64,000 bases of DNA from positions 36,088,234-36,152,233 of the forward strand of contig NC_073307.1 of assembly GCF_027595985.1 (NCBI RefSeq), in the 5' to 3' direction. Every line of letters begins with the position of its first letter. The first letter of the stretch is position 1. The DNA comes from Sorex araneus. Taxonomy: Eukaryota > Chordata > Mammalia > Eulipotyphla > Soricidae. The translations under genes were made by a program, and so were the position numbers. Below the pieces are notes generated by a model. That model was not told where the DNA came from and searched no databases. It saw only the letters and a list, made by a program, of their open reading frames with translations. Positions 46,611-58,499 of this stretch are shown here, in pieces.

Positions 46611-46794
46611 GGGAACTTGTAAGTAAAAGAGGTCTTTTTTAAAAAAAGCTTATAAATATATATTTTTATATGTATATGGAAATTACTAATTTACAACCCT
46701 GGTGCACTTATGAATCACCTTTAAGATCCTAAAATACAGCAATCCCCTAGCTTCACCCCAAATTCAAAAATTTGTGCTAGAGGAAAACCAGTAT

Positions 46795-47137
46795 GTTTTT
46801 TTTTGGGGGGGGAGACAGGAGAGGGACAGATGGAGGGTGCTCACAGTTCACTCCTGGCAGTACTAGGGGATCATATGCAATGCAGGGATTAAAATCATGT
46901 AAGACAAGCATCCTAATCTTATACAATCTCGGGGCTGGAGCAATAGCACAGTGGTTAGGACGTTTGCCTTACATGCGGTCGACCCAGGTTTGATTCCCAA
47001 CATCCCCGATGGTCCCCTGAGCACCACCAGGGTAATTCCTGAGTGCAGAGCCAGGAGTAACCCCTGTGCATTTCAGGGTATTACCCAAAAAGAAAAAATG
47101 AAAAAGAAAAAAATCTTATACACTCTCTTCAGCCCCC
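46795..47137 (-). mobile_element. Old SINE split by a younger SINE
   Basis: The left part, 46795-46929, shows the reversed body (tcactcctggcagtactagg, aatgcagggattaaaatc). The last bases of its head (ttcagccccc) reappear at 47127 after the inserted copy. Confidence 0.52.
46931..47110 (+). mobile_element. A-tailed shrew SINE, nested, with target-site duplication
   Basis: Near full length from cggggctggagcaatagcac. aatcttataca(a/c)tctc flanks it at 46914-46929 and 47111-47126, fixing the order of insertion. Confidence 0.95.
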
Positions 47138-47337
47138 ATTTGTAATTTTGAAGGCCCCCAGAAAATGTTAGTGTGGAGCTGGGTTTGAGAAACACTGGTA
47201 TAAAGACCTTTTATATGTTTTTCCAAAAACCTTTTATAGTCACAAGTAAGGTAATACTCATCCCTTCGGCAAAGATTACAAAGAATCTTAAAATTTTTCC
47301 ATTTTTCTTTACTCAGTCTATCATAGAAAAAAATTTA

Positions 47338-47517
47338 CCAGGGCCAGAGACAGTACAGTGGGTACGGTCCTCGCCTTGCACGCAGCCAACCAAGGTTCAA
47401 TCCCAGCACCCCATATGGTCCCTGGAGCCTTAGCAAGAGTGATCCCTGAGTAAAGAACTGGGAGTATGCCCTGAGTACCACCAGGTACAGCCCAAACAAC
47501 AAAGAAAAGAAAGAAAA
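47338..47517 (+). mobile_element. A-tailed shrew SINE
   Basis: agggccagagacagtacagt to ccaccaggtacagcccaaac. Complete and moderately diverged. Confidence 0.87.
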
Positions 47518-47576
47518 CTTTCTAGCTTTCACTTGGAAGATTTTAAACAAGTGCATACAGCAAAATTTACATTAGC

Positions 47577-47752
47577 AAGAGTGGAGAGATAGTACAGTAG
47601 GTAGGGTGCTTGCCATGCACATGGCTAATCCGGGTTCAATCCTTGGCACCCCATATGACCTCCAGATCCCTGCCAGGAGTGATCCTTGAGTGCATGGCCT
47701 GGAGTAACCCCTGAGAACAGGTGTGTGGCCCAACCCTTCCCCCAAAAACTTT
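47577..47752 (+). mobile_element. A-tailed shrew SINE
   Basis: gcaagagtggagagatagta to aggtgtgtggcccaaccctt. The tail has decayed to ccccc/aaaaa. Confidence 0.83.
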
Positions 47753-47939
47753 ATATCAGCTATATTAGCTTGTTTCATACTCACATTCCTGATGCTCATA
47801 AATTTACTATTTACTGAGTGGTCAAAAGTCAACTACATTTGTAGACTAGTTAAATGAATAGCAGAGCACATAATAAACACAATGTACAACCCAGTTACCA
47901 ATTTTCAACAGATTACCAAAAATACTTAAAATTTTTATT

Positions 47940-48085
47940 TTAAGAGAGTTAAGGTACTTGTCCTACATGCACTGGGCCATGGACCAAACCCCCAGCACCA
48001 CATATGGGCCCCAGCCCCATGGCCACATATCATTAATGAGCACAGAACCAGGAATAAACCCTAAGTATCATCCGGTGATACGCCT
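47940..48085 (+). mobile_element. A-tailed shrew SINE, old
   Basis: ttgtcctacatgcactgggc, ccccagcaccacatatgggc and gagcacagaaccaggaataa. It ends where the RTE sequence begins to be readable. Confidence 0.55.
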
Positions 48086-48117
48086 CAGAGGCCTGGGCCC
48101 TATAAAAACAGGATGAG

Positions 48118-48545
48118 AACACTATTCGGGTATCCCAAAGAGGAATTGAAAGAGCTCTGCTTGGAATGTCACATTTCACTCAAGTGAGAGAAGGAATCTG
48201 AAGTTCCGACCTCTGTCCACTATCAAAAATCAGGGACGCTGTCTTGTTTGCCAAGGCGTTGAAAACCAGATAGGCTGGACACATAATGCGATTTAGATAT
48301 GATCACTGAACTAGGACTATTAACAACTGGATTCCACGGGACGCCAAAAACCAAGTGGTCGCCTACCTACAAGATGGTTAGACCTCTTCGTCAAAACCCT
48401 GAAAGAAGGGTTTGAGGCTCTTCCTGTTCCTGGAGTGAGCAGATACCATTGGGCTACACTAGCACGAGACAGGGACAAATGGAGACGTTACTGGCGCCCA
48501 CTCAAGCAAATCAAAGATCAATGGGATGACAAGTGATACAAGTGA
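48118..48545 (+). mobile_element. RTE-type LINE remnant, C-terminal end of the reverse-transcriptase ORF
   Basis: In one frame IERALLGMSHFTQVREGI, then KIRDAVLFAKALK and AGHIMRFRYD and NWIPRDAKN are readable. After a frame shift comes DKWRRYWRPLKQIKDQWD with a stop near 48535. This is the typical end of nematode-like RTE elements (IRWAGHVMRF, DRWRRYW motifs). At least five in-frame stops and a frameshift make it dead. Its last 60 bases are the same sequence as the tail of the RTE-tailed SINEs. 48546-48740 downstream is unassigned. Confidence 0.87.
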
Positions 48546-48744
48546 TCACCCAGTGAAACCAAGTCCAATCCACCCTCCAAAAAAAGCATTTTGAAGAGCT
48601 GATTATATGTTAATACTATATCAACTACATTTGTAGAACCTCAAATATATTTTTTAAATAATCTGTAAATGTTAATTTTATAAAAATGTCACCAACACCT
48701 GACACCTACTAGTCTTACCTAATTAAGACTTAATTAAAATGCCT

Positions 48745-48850
48745 ATAGTCATTGTTGGAAGGCTCAGTGCTGGAACATTGTATGTCTAAAACCTCAACTA
48801 TTTAATAACTTTGTAAATCATGGTGCTTTAATAAAACAAAATTTAAGGAA
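48745..48850 (+). mobile_element. Possible retroelement 3' end
   Basis: ggctcagtgctggaacattg, aataactttgtaaatcatgg and ggtgctttaataaaacaaaa before an A-rich end. It resembles shrew L1 3' ends loosely and 25970-26100 more closely. Confidence 0.37.
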
Positions 48851-49175
48851 AAATAAATGGTGCAGAATGAAAAAAATGCCTACAGTCATTTATCTATGTA
48901 TACTATAAGACTGTGGAAAAGCACTGACTTCCTTTCTTCCCTCCTTATTGAATTACCTATTATAATTACTTGCCATTTTAAAGTATTCACTCCTAGAATA
49001 CAAAATAAGTAACAAATAAATAGAAAATAAATTTGACATACTGGGTGTAAATAAAAAAATAAATTTCAACTCCCGATTTATTAAAGGAAACTTCAACTAT
49101 AAACTGTGCCTAATGTATCATATTTAACAACTGACAAGTATAAAACCAATGTCAAAAGTTTTTTTAAAAAAAATA

Positions 49176-49364
49176 GGGGGGGGGCTGGAGCGATAGCACA
49201 TCGGGTAGGGAGTTTGCCTTGCACGCGGCCAACCCGGGTTCGATTCCCAGCATCCCATAGGATCCCCTGAGCACCGCCAGGAGTAATTCCTGAGTGCAAA
49301 GCCAGGAGTAACTCCTGTGCATTGCCGGGTGTGACCCAAAAAGCAAAAAAAAAAAAAAAAAAAT
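49176..49364 (+). mobile_element. A-tailed shrew SINE, young
   Basis: Near consensus after a G run (49176-49184), with a pure A tail. No clear target-site duplication because of flanking A/T runs. Confidence 0.96.
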
Positions 49365-50023
49365 TAACATTACAAGTTATTCAGAGGTCTACTACTTCTA
49401 TAAACACTTACTTGTACTAAAAGTTATCAGATAGTCAATTTGAACTTGAAACTTTTAAGGCAATGCAACCAAAATCAAAATCAATTTTAAAAATAAAGAC
49501 AATCACAAAGTATCAATGCATTCAAGGCATACTTTATTCAAAGAACTATACAATGAAACAAAACATGCTGAAGGCAATGTCAACTTTAAGATAGCTATTT
49601 TCTTTAAAATAAAATAAACTAATTTATTTACACAAATATTCTCTTGTGCATTTTTATTTAGACAGATGTTAGTGCTGTTAACTGATTAAAAGATAAATCG
49701 CTGTGTATCTGCTTATTTTACTTTAAAAAATAAATGGCTAAAATTTTTCAAGGCCTCAGAACATAGATACCTGTACTAAAGGCAGTTGGCTGACTAATCT
49801 ACAGATAAGCCCACAAGCAAAACTGCAAAGTAGACAAAATTTTTTTCATGGCCTCTGACCTCTTAGAAAGAAAGCCACACTAATAATTAGGATATGAGAG
49901 TACTAATAACCAGCTGTGACTTAAGTACTTACCACTTACCCCCAAACTTCCTATGATTTCTGAAATTCTCTGATTTTTTTCCCACATTACCCCAACTCTT
50001 TGTTGTCCTTAAGATATATATAT

Positions 50024-50190
50024 AGGCACTGCAGCAATAGCACAGAGGGTAGGACATTTGCCTTGCACGTGGCCAACATGGGTTCAATTCCCAGCATCCC
50101 GGGAATATGGTCCCCTGAGCACCGCCAAGGGTAATTCCTGAGTGCAAAGCCAGGAGTAGCCCCTGTGCATCGCCAGGTGTAACCCAAAAA
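50024..50190 (+). mobile_element. A-tailed shrew SINE
   Basis: gcactgcagcaatagcacag to gccaggtgtaacccaaaaac. It carries a 6-base insertion (gggaat) in catccc-atatgg. Confidence 0.9.
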
Positions 50191-50811
50191 CATACACTAT
50201 GCTTTCCCCCTATTTCACTGGAATTTCATTATTCAAACTCCCTCAGACTAACTCGTATTTCTTGTATGTACTTACCATCCTCTAGTTATAATATAGAAGC
50301 TGAATGAAATCACAGGTGTGAGCAGTTTTTAGCAAGAAGAAAAGGCAGCAACTCAAAACATTTTTTGGGGGGGAGCAGTATACATTTTATTTGGTGGTTT
50401 TGAGGTAGGGAGAGACAGAGAGGGAGAGAGAGAGTAATACACTCATTAGAGAATATGGGCTTTTCCAGAGTGGAGGAGCCCAAGTACACACCCCAAGAGG
50501 GGAAATGCAGGTAACACATGTATTTGGGTACCATCTGCACTCAACATCAAAACATGAGCACAGGCAGCACATGAGCTTGGGCAACAACACACGCCAACTC
50601 AAAAACATTCTAATTTATAGTACAAATATGTAAAATTGAAGTAATTATGAGATCAAGGAAAAACATATCGTTATATATAATATTAATTTTACTGACTCAA
50701 AATTAGCAAGAAAAACTGTTTTTAGTTCCTAAAATATCTATACCTGAACATATTTAAGACAGAAACATGGAAGGAGGCAGCTTTCTAATCTTCCATCCAT
50801 TATATCTGTAC

Positions 50812-50910
50812 AACACTTTAAAGTTCAAAGTGCATTTATATGCATTATTTATTTTCATTCTCAAAACAACTAAATGTAGTGGTCATTATTGATTGCCTAA
50901 CATCCATTTC
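50812..50910 (-). mobile_element. Possible MIR fragment
   Basis: gcatttatatgcattattta then ttctcaaaacaactaaat resembles the reversed MIR core (tttacatgcattatctcatt, cctcacaacaac). Weak. Confidence 0.35.
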
Positions 50911-51756
50911 TACTATATTCTTCCTTCCCACAATTTTTTTTAGTATCTTACTTCCACCATAAAATTGAGGAAAGAAATAACCCTATTGTCAACTGCAATA
51001 ATATTCTGGATATATTCTGATAATTAGAAACTAATCATTAGAACCTTATTCCTCTTGTCATAACTAGTTAAGAAGTATAGGTGACCTAATTCTGCTCAAT
51101 AAAACATGAAGAGAAAAGTATGCTAGTAGGGTTATACAAAATAGTTCTCGGACAATAAATATTTAGATGTGATCTTGCAACCAGTCTGAGGATGAATCCA
51201 ACTCACAGAGGTTAACAGAACTAGGAAAGTCTCAGAACGGATGACCAAAAGCTGTTGGAAAATTAACCTTTCTTCCATATTTCTGTTTCATTTCAATACT
51301 TATGTTTTGCATTTCAGGCACTGTTATATAGCAATACCAAGAGAAACAGTATACCCCAACTTAGACCTAGCCCTCCTACACCCTTCTACTTCAGCAGATC
51401 TAGCAAGACAAGAGGGTACTGTTAAAGTTAGACCACTGTGTTTTGCACCAAGCTCAAGTTCTCCTGATATACATCATGACTATGGCATTTCCTCTTCTAA
51501 GGGTCAATTTCCTCTACCAATTCACCTCCACAATCCCTACTCAGTATAAGGAGATATTGCAATGATTATCTCCAACACTGATGCTGTATAAAAATTGAAA
51601 TGTAGCGCATATGAAATCCAATCAGTAACTATCCAGAAATAAATGAGAACCATATACTGATCACTTTGACTAAATTATCAAACCATTCATTCTTAAGTGC
51701 AAATGACTAAAGATTCCAGAATACCAGGATAATTTTTTTTTTCAAAGGAGATGCTG

Positions 51757-51920
51757 TTTGTGGAATGGAGAGCTAAGACAGAGGGTAGGGTGCTTGCTTT
51801 GCACACTATCAAGGATTGATTCCCAGCACCACTTATAATCCCACCAGGAATGATTCCCGAGTACAGAACAGGGGCAAAGTGATGATCACCATGAGGTAAG
51901 GCAAGAAAGAAAAAAAGAGG
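51757..51920 (+). mobile_element. A-tailed shrew SINE, old
   Basis: ggaatggagagctaagacag, gggtagggtgcttgctttgc and tgattcccagcaccactt. The 3' part is shortened. Confidence 0.68.
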
Positions 51921-52977
51921 AGGGGGTGTTGTTTTTATAAATCTCTGTAACAAAATATAATACTGTGGTATTTCAGAAGCAGTTATCCTGTTTAATATAT
52001 TAGTCATCAACAATTCATTAGTTAAGAGGTGATTTAAAATGTACATACTTCAATGTTTTATTTCAACTAAAATATAAAAATGCATAAAACAATCCTTTAT
52101 CTCAAAGACCAGGTGTTTTCTTCAAATATGATTTTACTACAGTAATTTTATCTTGAAAATCAAAACCCATATATAACCTATGATTCCAGTTTGTTTCTTA
52201 AACATGAAATGACAGCTCACAAACTCCTGAAAGTAGAGTCCTTCTAGGGCTTTTCCTAACAGTTGAAGTTACTCTATTCTCACCTGTGTCAACTCTAATT
52301 GCTTTTCCATACCTGTTTTCAAAGCAGTGACTGGTTCCCATATAAACACCTTTCTGCCTTCACAGTTCACTGAATAAAGTTACATTAAACTATGAAATTA
52401 CAACATCAAGTGCAACTGCCATTAACAGTTTGTTGAGTACAAATACAAATGACTCTTGGTAACCATGCAATAACTGATAGGAATAAAACTTCAAAAACAA
52501 ACTAGAAAGTTTATCATTCAATATAGCATGGACATTAAGTGGTAAATGAATGAGAAGTATTACTAATCTTCTGAGTGAGTTTAGCAGAGGTGCTCGAAGA
52601 TTTTCCTGTAATAAGCTCTCCCAATCGTCTTTGCTGATTCTACCCACCGATCAGCCCTAACTACTCACATATATCAGCAATTTCTCAATGAAAAAATTTA
52701 CACAATGCCTACTAAGTGGCAGCATTTACATCTTAGCACAAAGTATTTTGTTCTACGTTTCTTCCCTCTCCTCACAGTTACCACTACAGACAGCAGTTCA
52801 ACACAAAATGAGCTTAACAGAATAATTTTAAATACAGCTAGAAATATGACATTATCTCACTAAAGAGAATGAGCATCATCAAAAAATTTTAACTGCAGTC
52901 TCATATGTGCAACCTGAAAAAACTACACAAAATTGCTGTTATACTGAATAAATCAATACTTAAAGCACAGCATAATG

Positions 52978-53043
52978 AATATAGTTAAAAATACTCGACT
53001 GAATACTGGAAATATAGTTAACAATACTCTACTGAATACTGGA
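52978..53043. repeat. 33-bp tandem duplication
   Basis: Two adjacent 33-base units, 52978-53010 and 53011-53043 (core actgaatactgga), differ at two positions. The period is a multiple of 3, so the minus-strand ORF across it shows a repeated FSRV.LTIF motif; there is no other sign of coding. Confidence 0.95.
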
Positions 53044-53159
53044 GATATGTTAGGAGAGTGAATTTCAGGTGCTCTCATCTCACATTCACAAAAACAATAA
53101 GATATGTCAACTAGTTTGACTGTGTATATGTGCATCCAATAACACTGTACTTTTCAGGA

Positions 53160-53278
53160 AAAAGATAGCGCTACAGGATGAGTACATGCTCTGAATGCAT
53201 CCCTGAACCACATGATCTCCCAAGTACCACCAGAATTGGCTTGAGTATGACCAGCTGTGGTACCTAAACCAAAATACT
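53160..53278 (+). mobile_element. A-tailed shrew SINE, degraded
   Basis: tgatctcccaagtaccacca and gagtatgaccagctgtggta fit the lower half. The head is almost gone. Confidence 0.5.
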
Positions 53279-53318
53279 TTAATTTAAATATAAAAAAAGT
53301 GTTTAGGAAAAAGATTAT

Positions 53319-53476
53319 CAGGCTAGAGAGATAGTAGAGGGTAGGATGCTTGCCTTGTATATGCAGCCAATCCAGGTTGGATTCCTGGTTTCACAAATGG
53401 TCCCCAGAGCCCTGCTGGGAGTAGTTCCTGGTCCCAGAGCCAGGAGGAGTAAATCCTGAGTACCCAGGTGTGACTT
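53319..53476 (+). mobile_element. A-tailed shrew SINE with decayed target-site duplication
   Basis: caggctagagagatagtaga to tacccaggtgtgacttaaga. aagattatc flanks it (53310-53318; 53478-53486). Confidence 0.82.
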
Positions 53477-53487
53477 AAGATTATCTA

Positions 53488-53662
53488 AGGGCTGGAAAGA
53501 TAGTAGATCAAGTAGGGCACTTATCGTGCATACAGCCAATCCTTGCTCTCTTCGATCGATCCCCACACTCCATATTGTCTCTCTAGTCATACCAGGAGAG
53601 ATGAGGGCAGAGCCGGGTGTAAGCCCTGACCACCAACAGGTATGACCCAAAATAACAAAATA
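53488..53662 (+). mobile_element. A-tailed shrew SINE
   Basis: agggctggaaagatagtaga to accaacaggtatgacccaaa. Directly behind the previous copy, having used the same A/T-rich target. Confidence 0.78.
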
Positions 53663-54044
53663 TTTAAAGGAATTTTAAAAAGAGAAGAAAAAGAGGAAAG
53701 GAAAAAAATTTTAATTATCTAACATGAGATTTTTATCCAACTCTAGTGAGAGCATCTTAAGATGTAGACATTATTTAGCCTTAGGTGAACACATCTGGCT
53801 ATAAAACTGAAGTTATATCTATATAACACATTGTTAGTAAAGAAAGTGACCAGAAAAGTACAGTCTCCTCATCTTTTTAAAACTAAGTTGATGGAGAACT
53901 GAGATAAGAGAATATAACCAACTCCTTTTAAGTGCAAATCACTCTGTACCTTTCTTGTGTTCTTGAAAAGAAAAAAAAACAAACAGTTCTAGTTTCTAAA
54001 CCTCAGTATCAAGAAAGTAATTAGGGAAAAAAATTACGACTAGT

Positions 54045-54215
54045 GAAGGGGAAGATACCTCAATAGACCAGAAAGTGCATGTTTTGTATGCTGGAATCTC
54101 AGGTTTGATGTCCAGCACTGTAGTCTACTGTGGCCCCAGAGTGACCTCTGAGCACTATGCCAAGAGCCCCCAAACATTACCAGGTGTTGCATCACCAAAA
54201 AAGTAAATAAAAATA
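54045..54215 (+). mobile_element. A-tailed shrew SINE, old
   Basis: gaaggggaagatacctcaat, caggtttgatgtccagcact and cattaccaggtgttgcatca, A-rich end. Confidence 0.62.
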
Positions 54216-54736
54216 ATAACTAATAGCCTCTATTGTGTTTCTAAAATTTATCCCCACGTATTTCCTCATTCCTTATTTAAATAGTTCAGAAGCTAGTCAA
54301 TGTAAATTCACATGAATGAATAATAAACACTTGATTTCTACACATTAAAATCCTAAGTACGGTTTGTCCATCAGAATAGTAAGGTACTGAAGTGGTTTAA
54401 GCTGCCGTAACTATACCAGGGATTCCTAACAGAATGCCTACAATTAAGAGAAATATAGATAGCCAGCCCAAAACTGCAATTTCCAAAGAAATTACATCTT
54501 GAACCAACACCCAGACTCATATTAACACCACCAATCAATACCTCTAAGTGCCAGCTGCTTGAGAAAAGACAAAAAAGGAAGATAATGGAAGACTGAAAAA
54601 GACATCAGCGGTGATTTTAAGACTTCGAAGTCAGAAAAAAGATTTTTTAAAGTCACTCTGCTACTTCAAAACATCTTAAACAAGCTGCTTTAATTCTTTA
54701 ATTTATTCTGCTTCCTATCCTTAAAAGGGAAGGTTA

Positions 54737-54935
54737 TGAAGCTGAGGAGATAGTTTCTAGGGTCAGATTACATGCCTTGATACACTAGGCCCTAAATTCT
54801 GCCCCTGGAACCACATGGACCCCCAAACATAGCACGGTGGCCCTTGGTAGCACCAAGTATGGCTGGGTCAGAACAATGAACTAGCAGGCGTATAGGGTCA
54901 GGCCCAGTACTGAGTATCACAGGAGTGGTACCCAT
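54737..54935 (+). mobile_element. A-tailed shrew SINE, old, with extra 3' sequence
   Basis: gaagctgaggagatagtttc and ctggaaccacatggaccccc mark it. The 3' half (ggcccttggtagcaccaagt) is longer than usual. Confidence 0.5.
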
Positions 54936-55037
54936 TGAAAACTGTTTGGGAAACCTTCCATGAACAATGAAGACAACACAATCTCACAGAGTTCTCTGAA
55001 GAGTATCATATATGACTCCCTAACAAATAAGCACTAA

Positions 55038-55198
55038 GTCTGGGGTTTGAGGGGCCACACCTCCAGCAGTTCTGTGCCTTTAGTCCATACTCTGTGCTCA
55101 AAGGTCACTCCTGGCAGTGCCAGAGGGACCATAAGTACTGTCAGAAATCAAACCTGGGTTGACCGTAGGCAAGGTAAGAATACTATCTCTCCAGGCCC
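55038..55198 (-). mobile_element. A-tailed shrew SINE
   Basis: On plus: gaggggccacacctccagca, ctcactcctggcagtgcc-like and aaacctgggttgaccgtag. The head ends at ctctccaggccc. Confidence 0.73.
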
Positions 55199-56177
55199 TA
55201 CATTTCTTTTTTTGAACAGCAGAAGGGGAGCAGTTTAGCAAAGCAATGAAACTTACTGTAATGTGATTTTTACAAAGACTTAAGCACTGATGTTGTGAAG
55301 GTGCTCTTCTTCTAATCTCTCCTTTAATAATGATTAAGTTTGTGGTTAAATTCTTTTAGTGCCATCTGATACATGACTAAAATTGTTGTATTTGTCTAGG
55401 ATCTGTTGAAGCTTCTCATTTTATCATCCCACAGAATATTTTCTTTATGTTTTACAGTTTCTTACATTTCAATCACAGCAACTCTCCCCTCTCCCCCACC
55501 TGTGGGGAATGGGGGGAATAAAACAAAACGAAAACTCCACCCTCCATTTAGTATAATCTAGAAGCCCCTTGAATCTTAACAGCCCCATATCCCCCTCTGT
55601 AAGAAAACTCTTACAAACTAATAAACTACATGATCTACACCAGAATAATGGTCTATTCCCAGTGTGCCTGGGTTTGCAGGATGGATGAGAGGGGTCACAG
55701 AGAAGGCAAATGGAGAGCTTCCCATTTCTTCCTGAGTTTTATAGTCTGGATTTATTTTACATAAAATCAATCACCAGATTACCTGACACACCCATTCAAA
55801 TGCAAATAAAGAAATATATCAAAGTCAATGTCCTTTTCTTTACCTTATTAGCATAAGTGATAACAAATTGACTCCTCTGTTATCATTTGTTTCTTCAAAC
55901 TTGGAAGATCCAAATATGCCTCCTTATCAGCATAGCATCTACACTTAGACCTTCACACAAGGAACTGACTCATTTAAACACAGGCATTCTGGACTCCCAG
56001 GACCTGACTTCTTCCAGTGTTCCCAGCTTCCTCTCCCAGTCAGGCCTCCTCACAACAGCAGCCCCAGGTCAGGCTCCAAAGTCCCATAACACAACCACAA
56101 CCTCTATACTCAGGCTTCTCCCCTGACCTAGCAAACTACCTTCCCCTGACCACTTTATCCATTAAAACATTTTAAGT

Positions 56178-56317
56178 TGGGCCGGAGAGTACAGCAGGTA
56201 AGGAAGGTACTTGCCTTGCACGCCATGTACAGGGGCTGGATCTCTGGCAGCCCCTATGCTCCCAGCCCCCTTCAGCCCCACTAGGACCGATCCCTGAACA
56301 CTGCAGGTGTGACACAA
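56178..56317 (+). mobile_element. A-tailed shrew SINE with target-site duplication
   Basis: gggccggagagtacagcagg to ctgcaggtgtgacacaaaaa. a(a/t)attttaagtt-type repeats lie just before the head and after the tail (56166-56177; 56320-56331). Confidence 0.78.
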
Positions 56318-58499
56318 AAATATTTTAAGTTCTAAGCAAAAATGCTATCTAGGGGAACCAGCTCTAAGTCATTCATAATTTCCCCAGTCAAAAAAAAGTT
56401 CATTCTCTCTCCCTCTCCTCTTTCTTTCCCTCTCCTCCCCCCACCCCAACATGCTTTCATGTACATCTAATAAAGTCCACAGGACTCCTGTGCTGCGCTG
56501 CAATTATTTCTGTAAGTGTCTTCTTCTCCCTTGAAGGTAGCCACTGGGTCTCAGATATTCATCTTACTCGACCCACTCTTTGATCTCCACCACATACCAA
56601 AGGCCCATTTTGCACAGTAAAGGTCCCTAAATGACCAAACCAGCATTTCTCAAACAAGGGAGCCAGAGGTAAGGGCTGCAGTTGGAAAGAGGTTTAGAAA
56701 CACTGGTGGTCTAAACTAGTCCTTGATACTTCACGTGCTGAAGACTGTCAATTCTTATCAATCTAATGATGAAAATGTCAATTAGTAACTGATGCATAAA
56801 GTTGCTGGTCAGTGAACACAACTTACTAGTAAAGAAAACCATTTCCCAAAACCCCCGAAAGTCTCAGACACAGCAACACTAACCAGAACTACTTGTACCT
56901 GATGCATAATGCAATCTCCCCATAGTGGAGTATCTATACAAAGCCATGAAGCGTATCTGAAAATATCTTCCAATGATTTTCATCTCTCCTGCAACTGTAA
57001 TGAGTAACGTATACAAATTATAAAGCTAACTTATTTTAGCTCCGAATAAGACCCAGAGCAAAGTTTGGGAGTAAGCATAAAATACACTAAGCACACATTT
57101 CCTACCAGCAACAATTTCCCCCACCAATGAAAGAATTACTGAGAATGTGACCAACTAGCTCTGCTTTATACTAAAAATACGTTCTTAAACTGGCTTTAGA
57201 GCTTTCTAATTCCAAATGACTCTAATTTCTGTCAACTTTTCCTTCCACAACCCCTTGCCTGTTTTATTTGGGGGGTTGAGGTGGGAGAGGGGAGGGAAGA
57301 GAAAAAAAAAAAAATTATCAATCCTCCAAAACTTACATAGCTGGTTGTAAAAGTTAAACACTGTCTTATTTGAAAAAGGCTCCACCTTAGATTTGCTTCA
57401 AACCCTCCGACAACCTGGGACGGAAACATCATCCATCGGTTGGCAAGCAATTGCCAAAGTGAAAAATAATAATATTGACTGCTTTTCTACCCATATTTAA
57501 AAAAAAAAAAACACAACATTAAACCAAAGTTAAAATTAAAAGACAGCTTTTAATTGCCCAAGTCGAAGTGTTATCACAAGGTTAAAAATAAAGTGGGGGG
57601 GGGGGGTCTCCCTTACAGACCAACCTTCAAACTCCAGACAACAGTTAGTTGAAACCCCTGCGCCCCGCGTGCCCCCCGCCCACGTTGTGCCTCTCCCACC
57701 ACCAACTTCTCCGCGGGGCTCCCGGGAGCCCTGGAAGCCCGGCCTCCGCGCCCGCAGCCCCCGGCCGCACACTCGGCCTCATCAGCACCCCGCGGCCCAG
57801 GGCCGGAGCGGCGCGTCCCGGCCAGGTGCGGGCAACAAACCCGGCCGCCCCGCAACCGTCTCCAGGAGCGCCGGGCCCGGCCCCGCCGGATGCCCGCGGT
57901 AAGTTTGGAGCCGCGCTGGAAAGCGCTGCCCGGTAGGTAAATCCCTGGCCCCCGCCCCCACCCCGCCGCCCTCGAACAAACAACCCTAAAGGAAGTTCCC
58001 CCCCGAGAGACGAACGCCGCCTCCCCCCGCCCCGGCCCGCAGCCCCCCGAAGGCTCCCCGCGCCCCTGCAGCCCGGGATGGGAACGAGGGCCGGGCCGGG
58101 CCGGGGCGCGCGGCAGCCCCGACCTCCGAGCCCCTCCCAGGGCGCCCCCCCACCCCGCGCCTCCCGGCCGCTCGCCCACCTCCCGCCCGGAGCCCCTCGC
58201 GCCGCCCCACTCGGGCAACTTCTGCCGCCGGCCCGGCTCGGGCCGCCCGCGGCCCCCCTCGCCGCCCCCCGCGCCCGCGGCCCCCACCCGCGCGGCGCCC
58301 GCCCCTCCCCCGCGGCCCCCCCGTCGCGACGCCGCCCCCCTCCCCCCCCACACACACAACCGGACCCGACCCAGACGGGACCCCCCGCCCCCACCCCGCA
58401 CAGCCCACGCGGCCCCACCCGGGAAGGAGGGAGAGCGAGGCGGCCGCTGGCGAGCCGGGGGGCCGGGCCGGGGCGCCCCGGGGCGGAGAAGGCTTTTAC

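Larger units (their letters stand above)
23157..58499 (-). other. CSNK1G3: CSNK1G3 intron 1 (about 35.3 kb)
   Basis: Bounded by GTAAAA at 58499 (minus) and the exon 2 acceptor at 23157. It may hide alternative 5' UTR exons that cannot be seen from sequence alone. Besides the listed repeats, I see only AT-rich sequence in 23650-24780, 24840-25960, 28800-29470, 30520-32030, 32470-33300, 34560-35960, 38100-39735, 41480-43340, 43550-44100, 49370-50020, 50190-50810, 50910-51750, 51925-52970, 53665-54040, 54220-54735, 55200-56175 and 56320-57640. 42131-42592 has a 153-codon open stretch without a recognisable domain. Confidence 0.85.
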
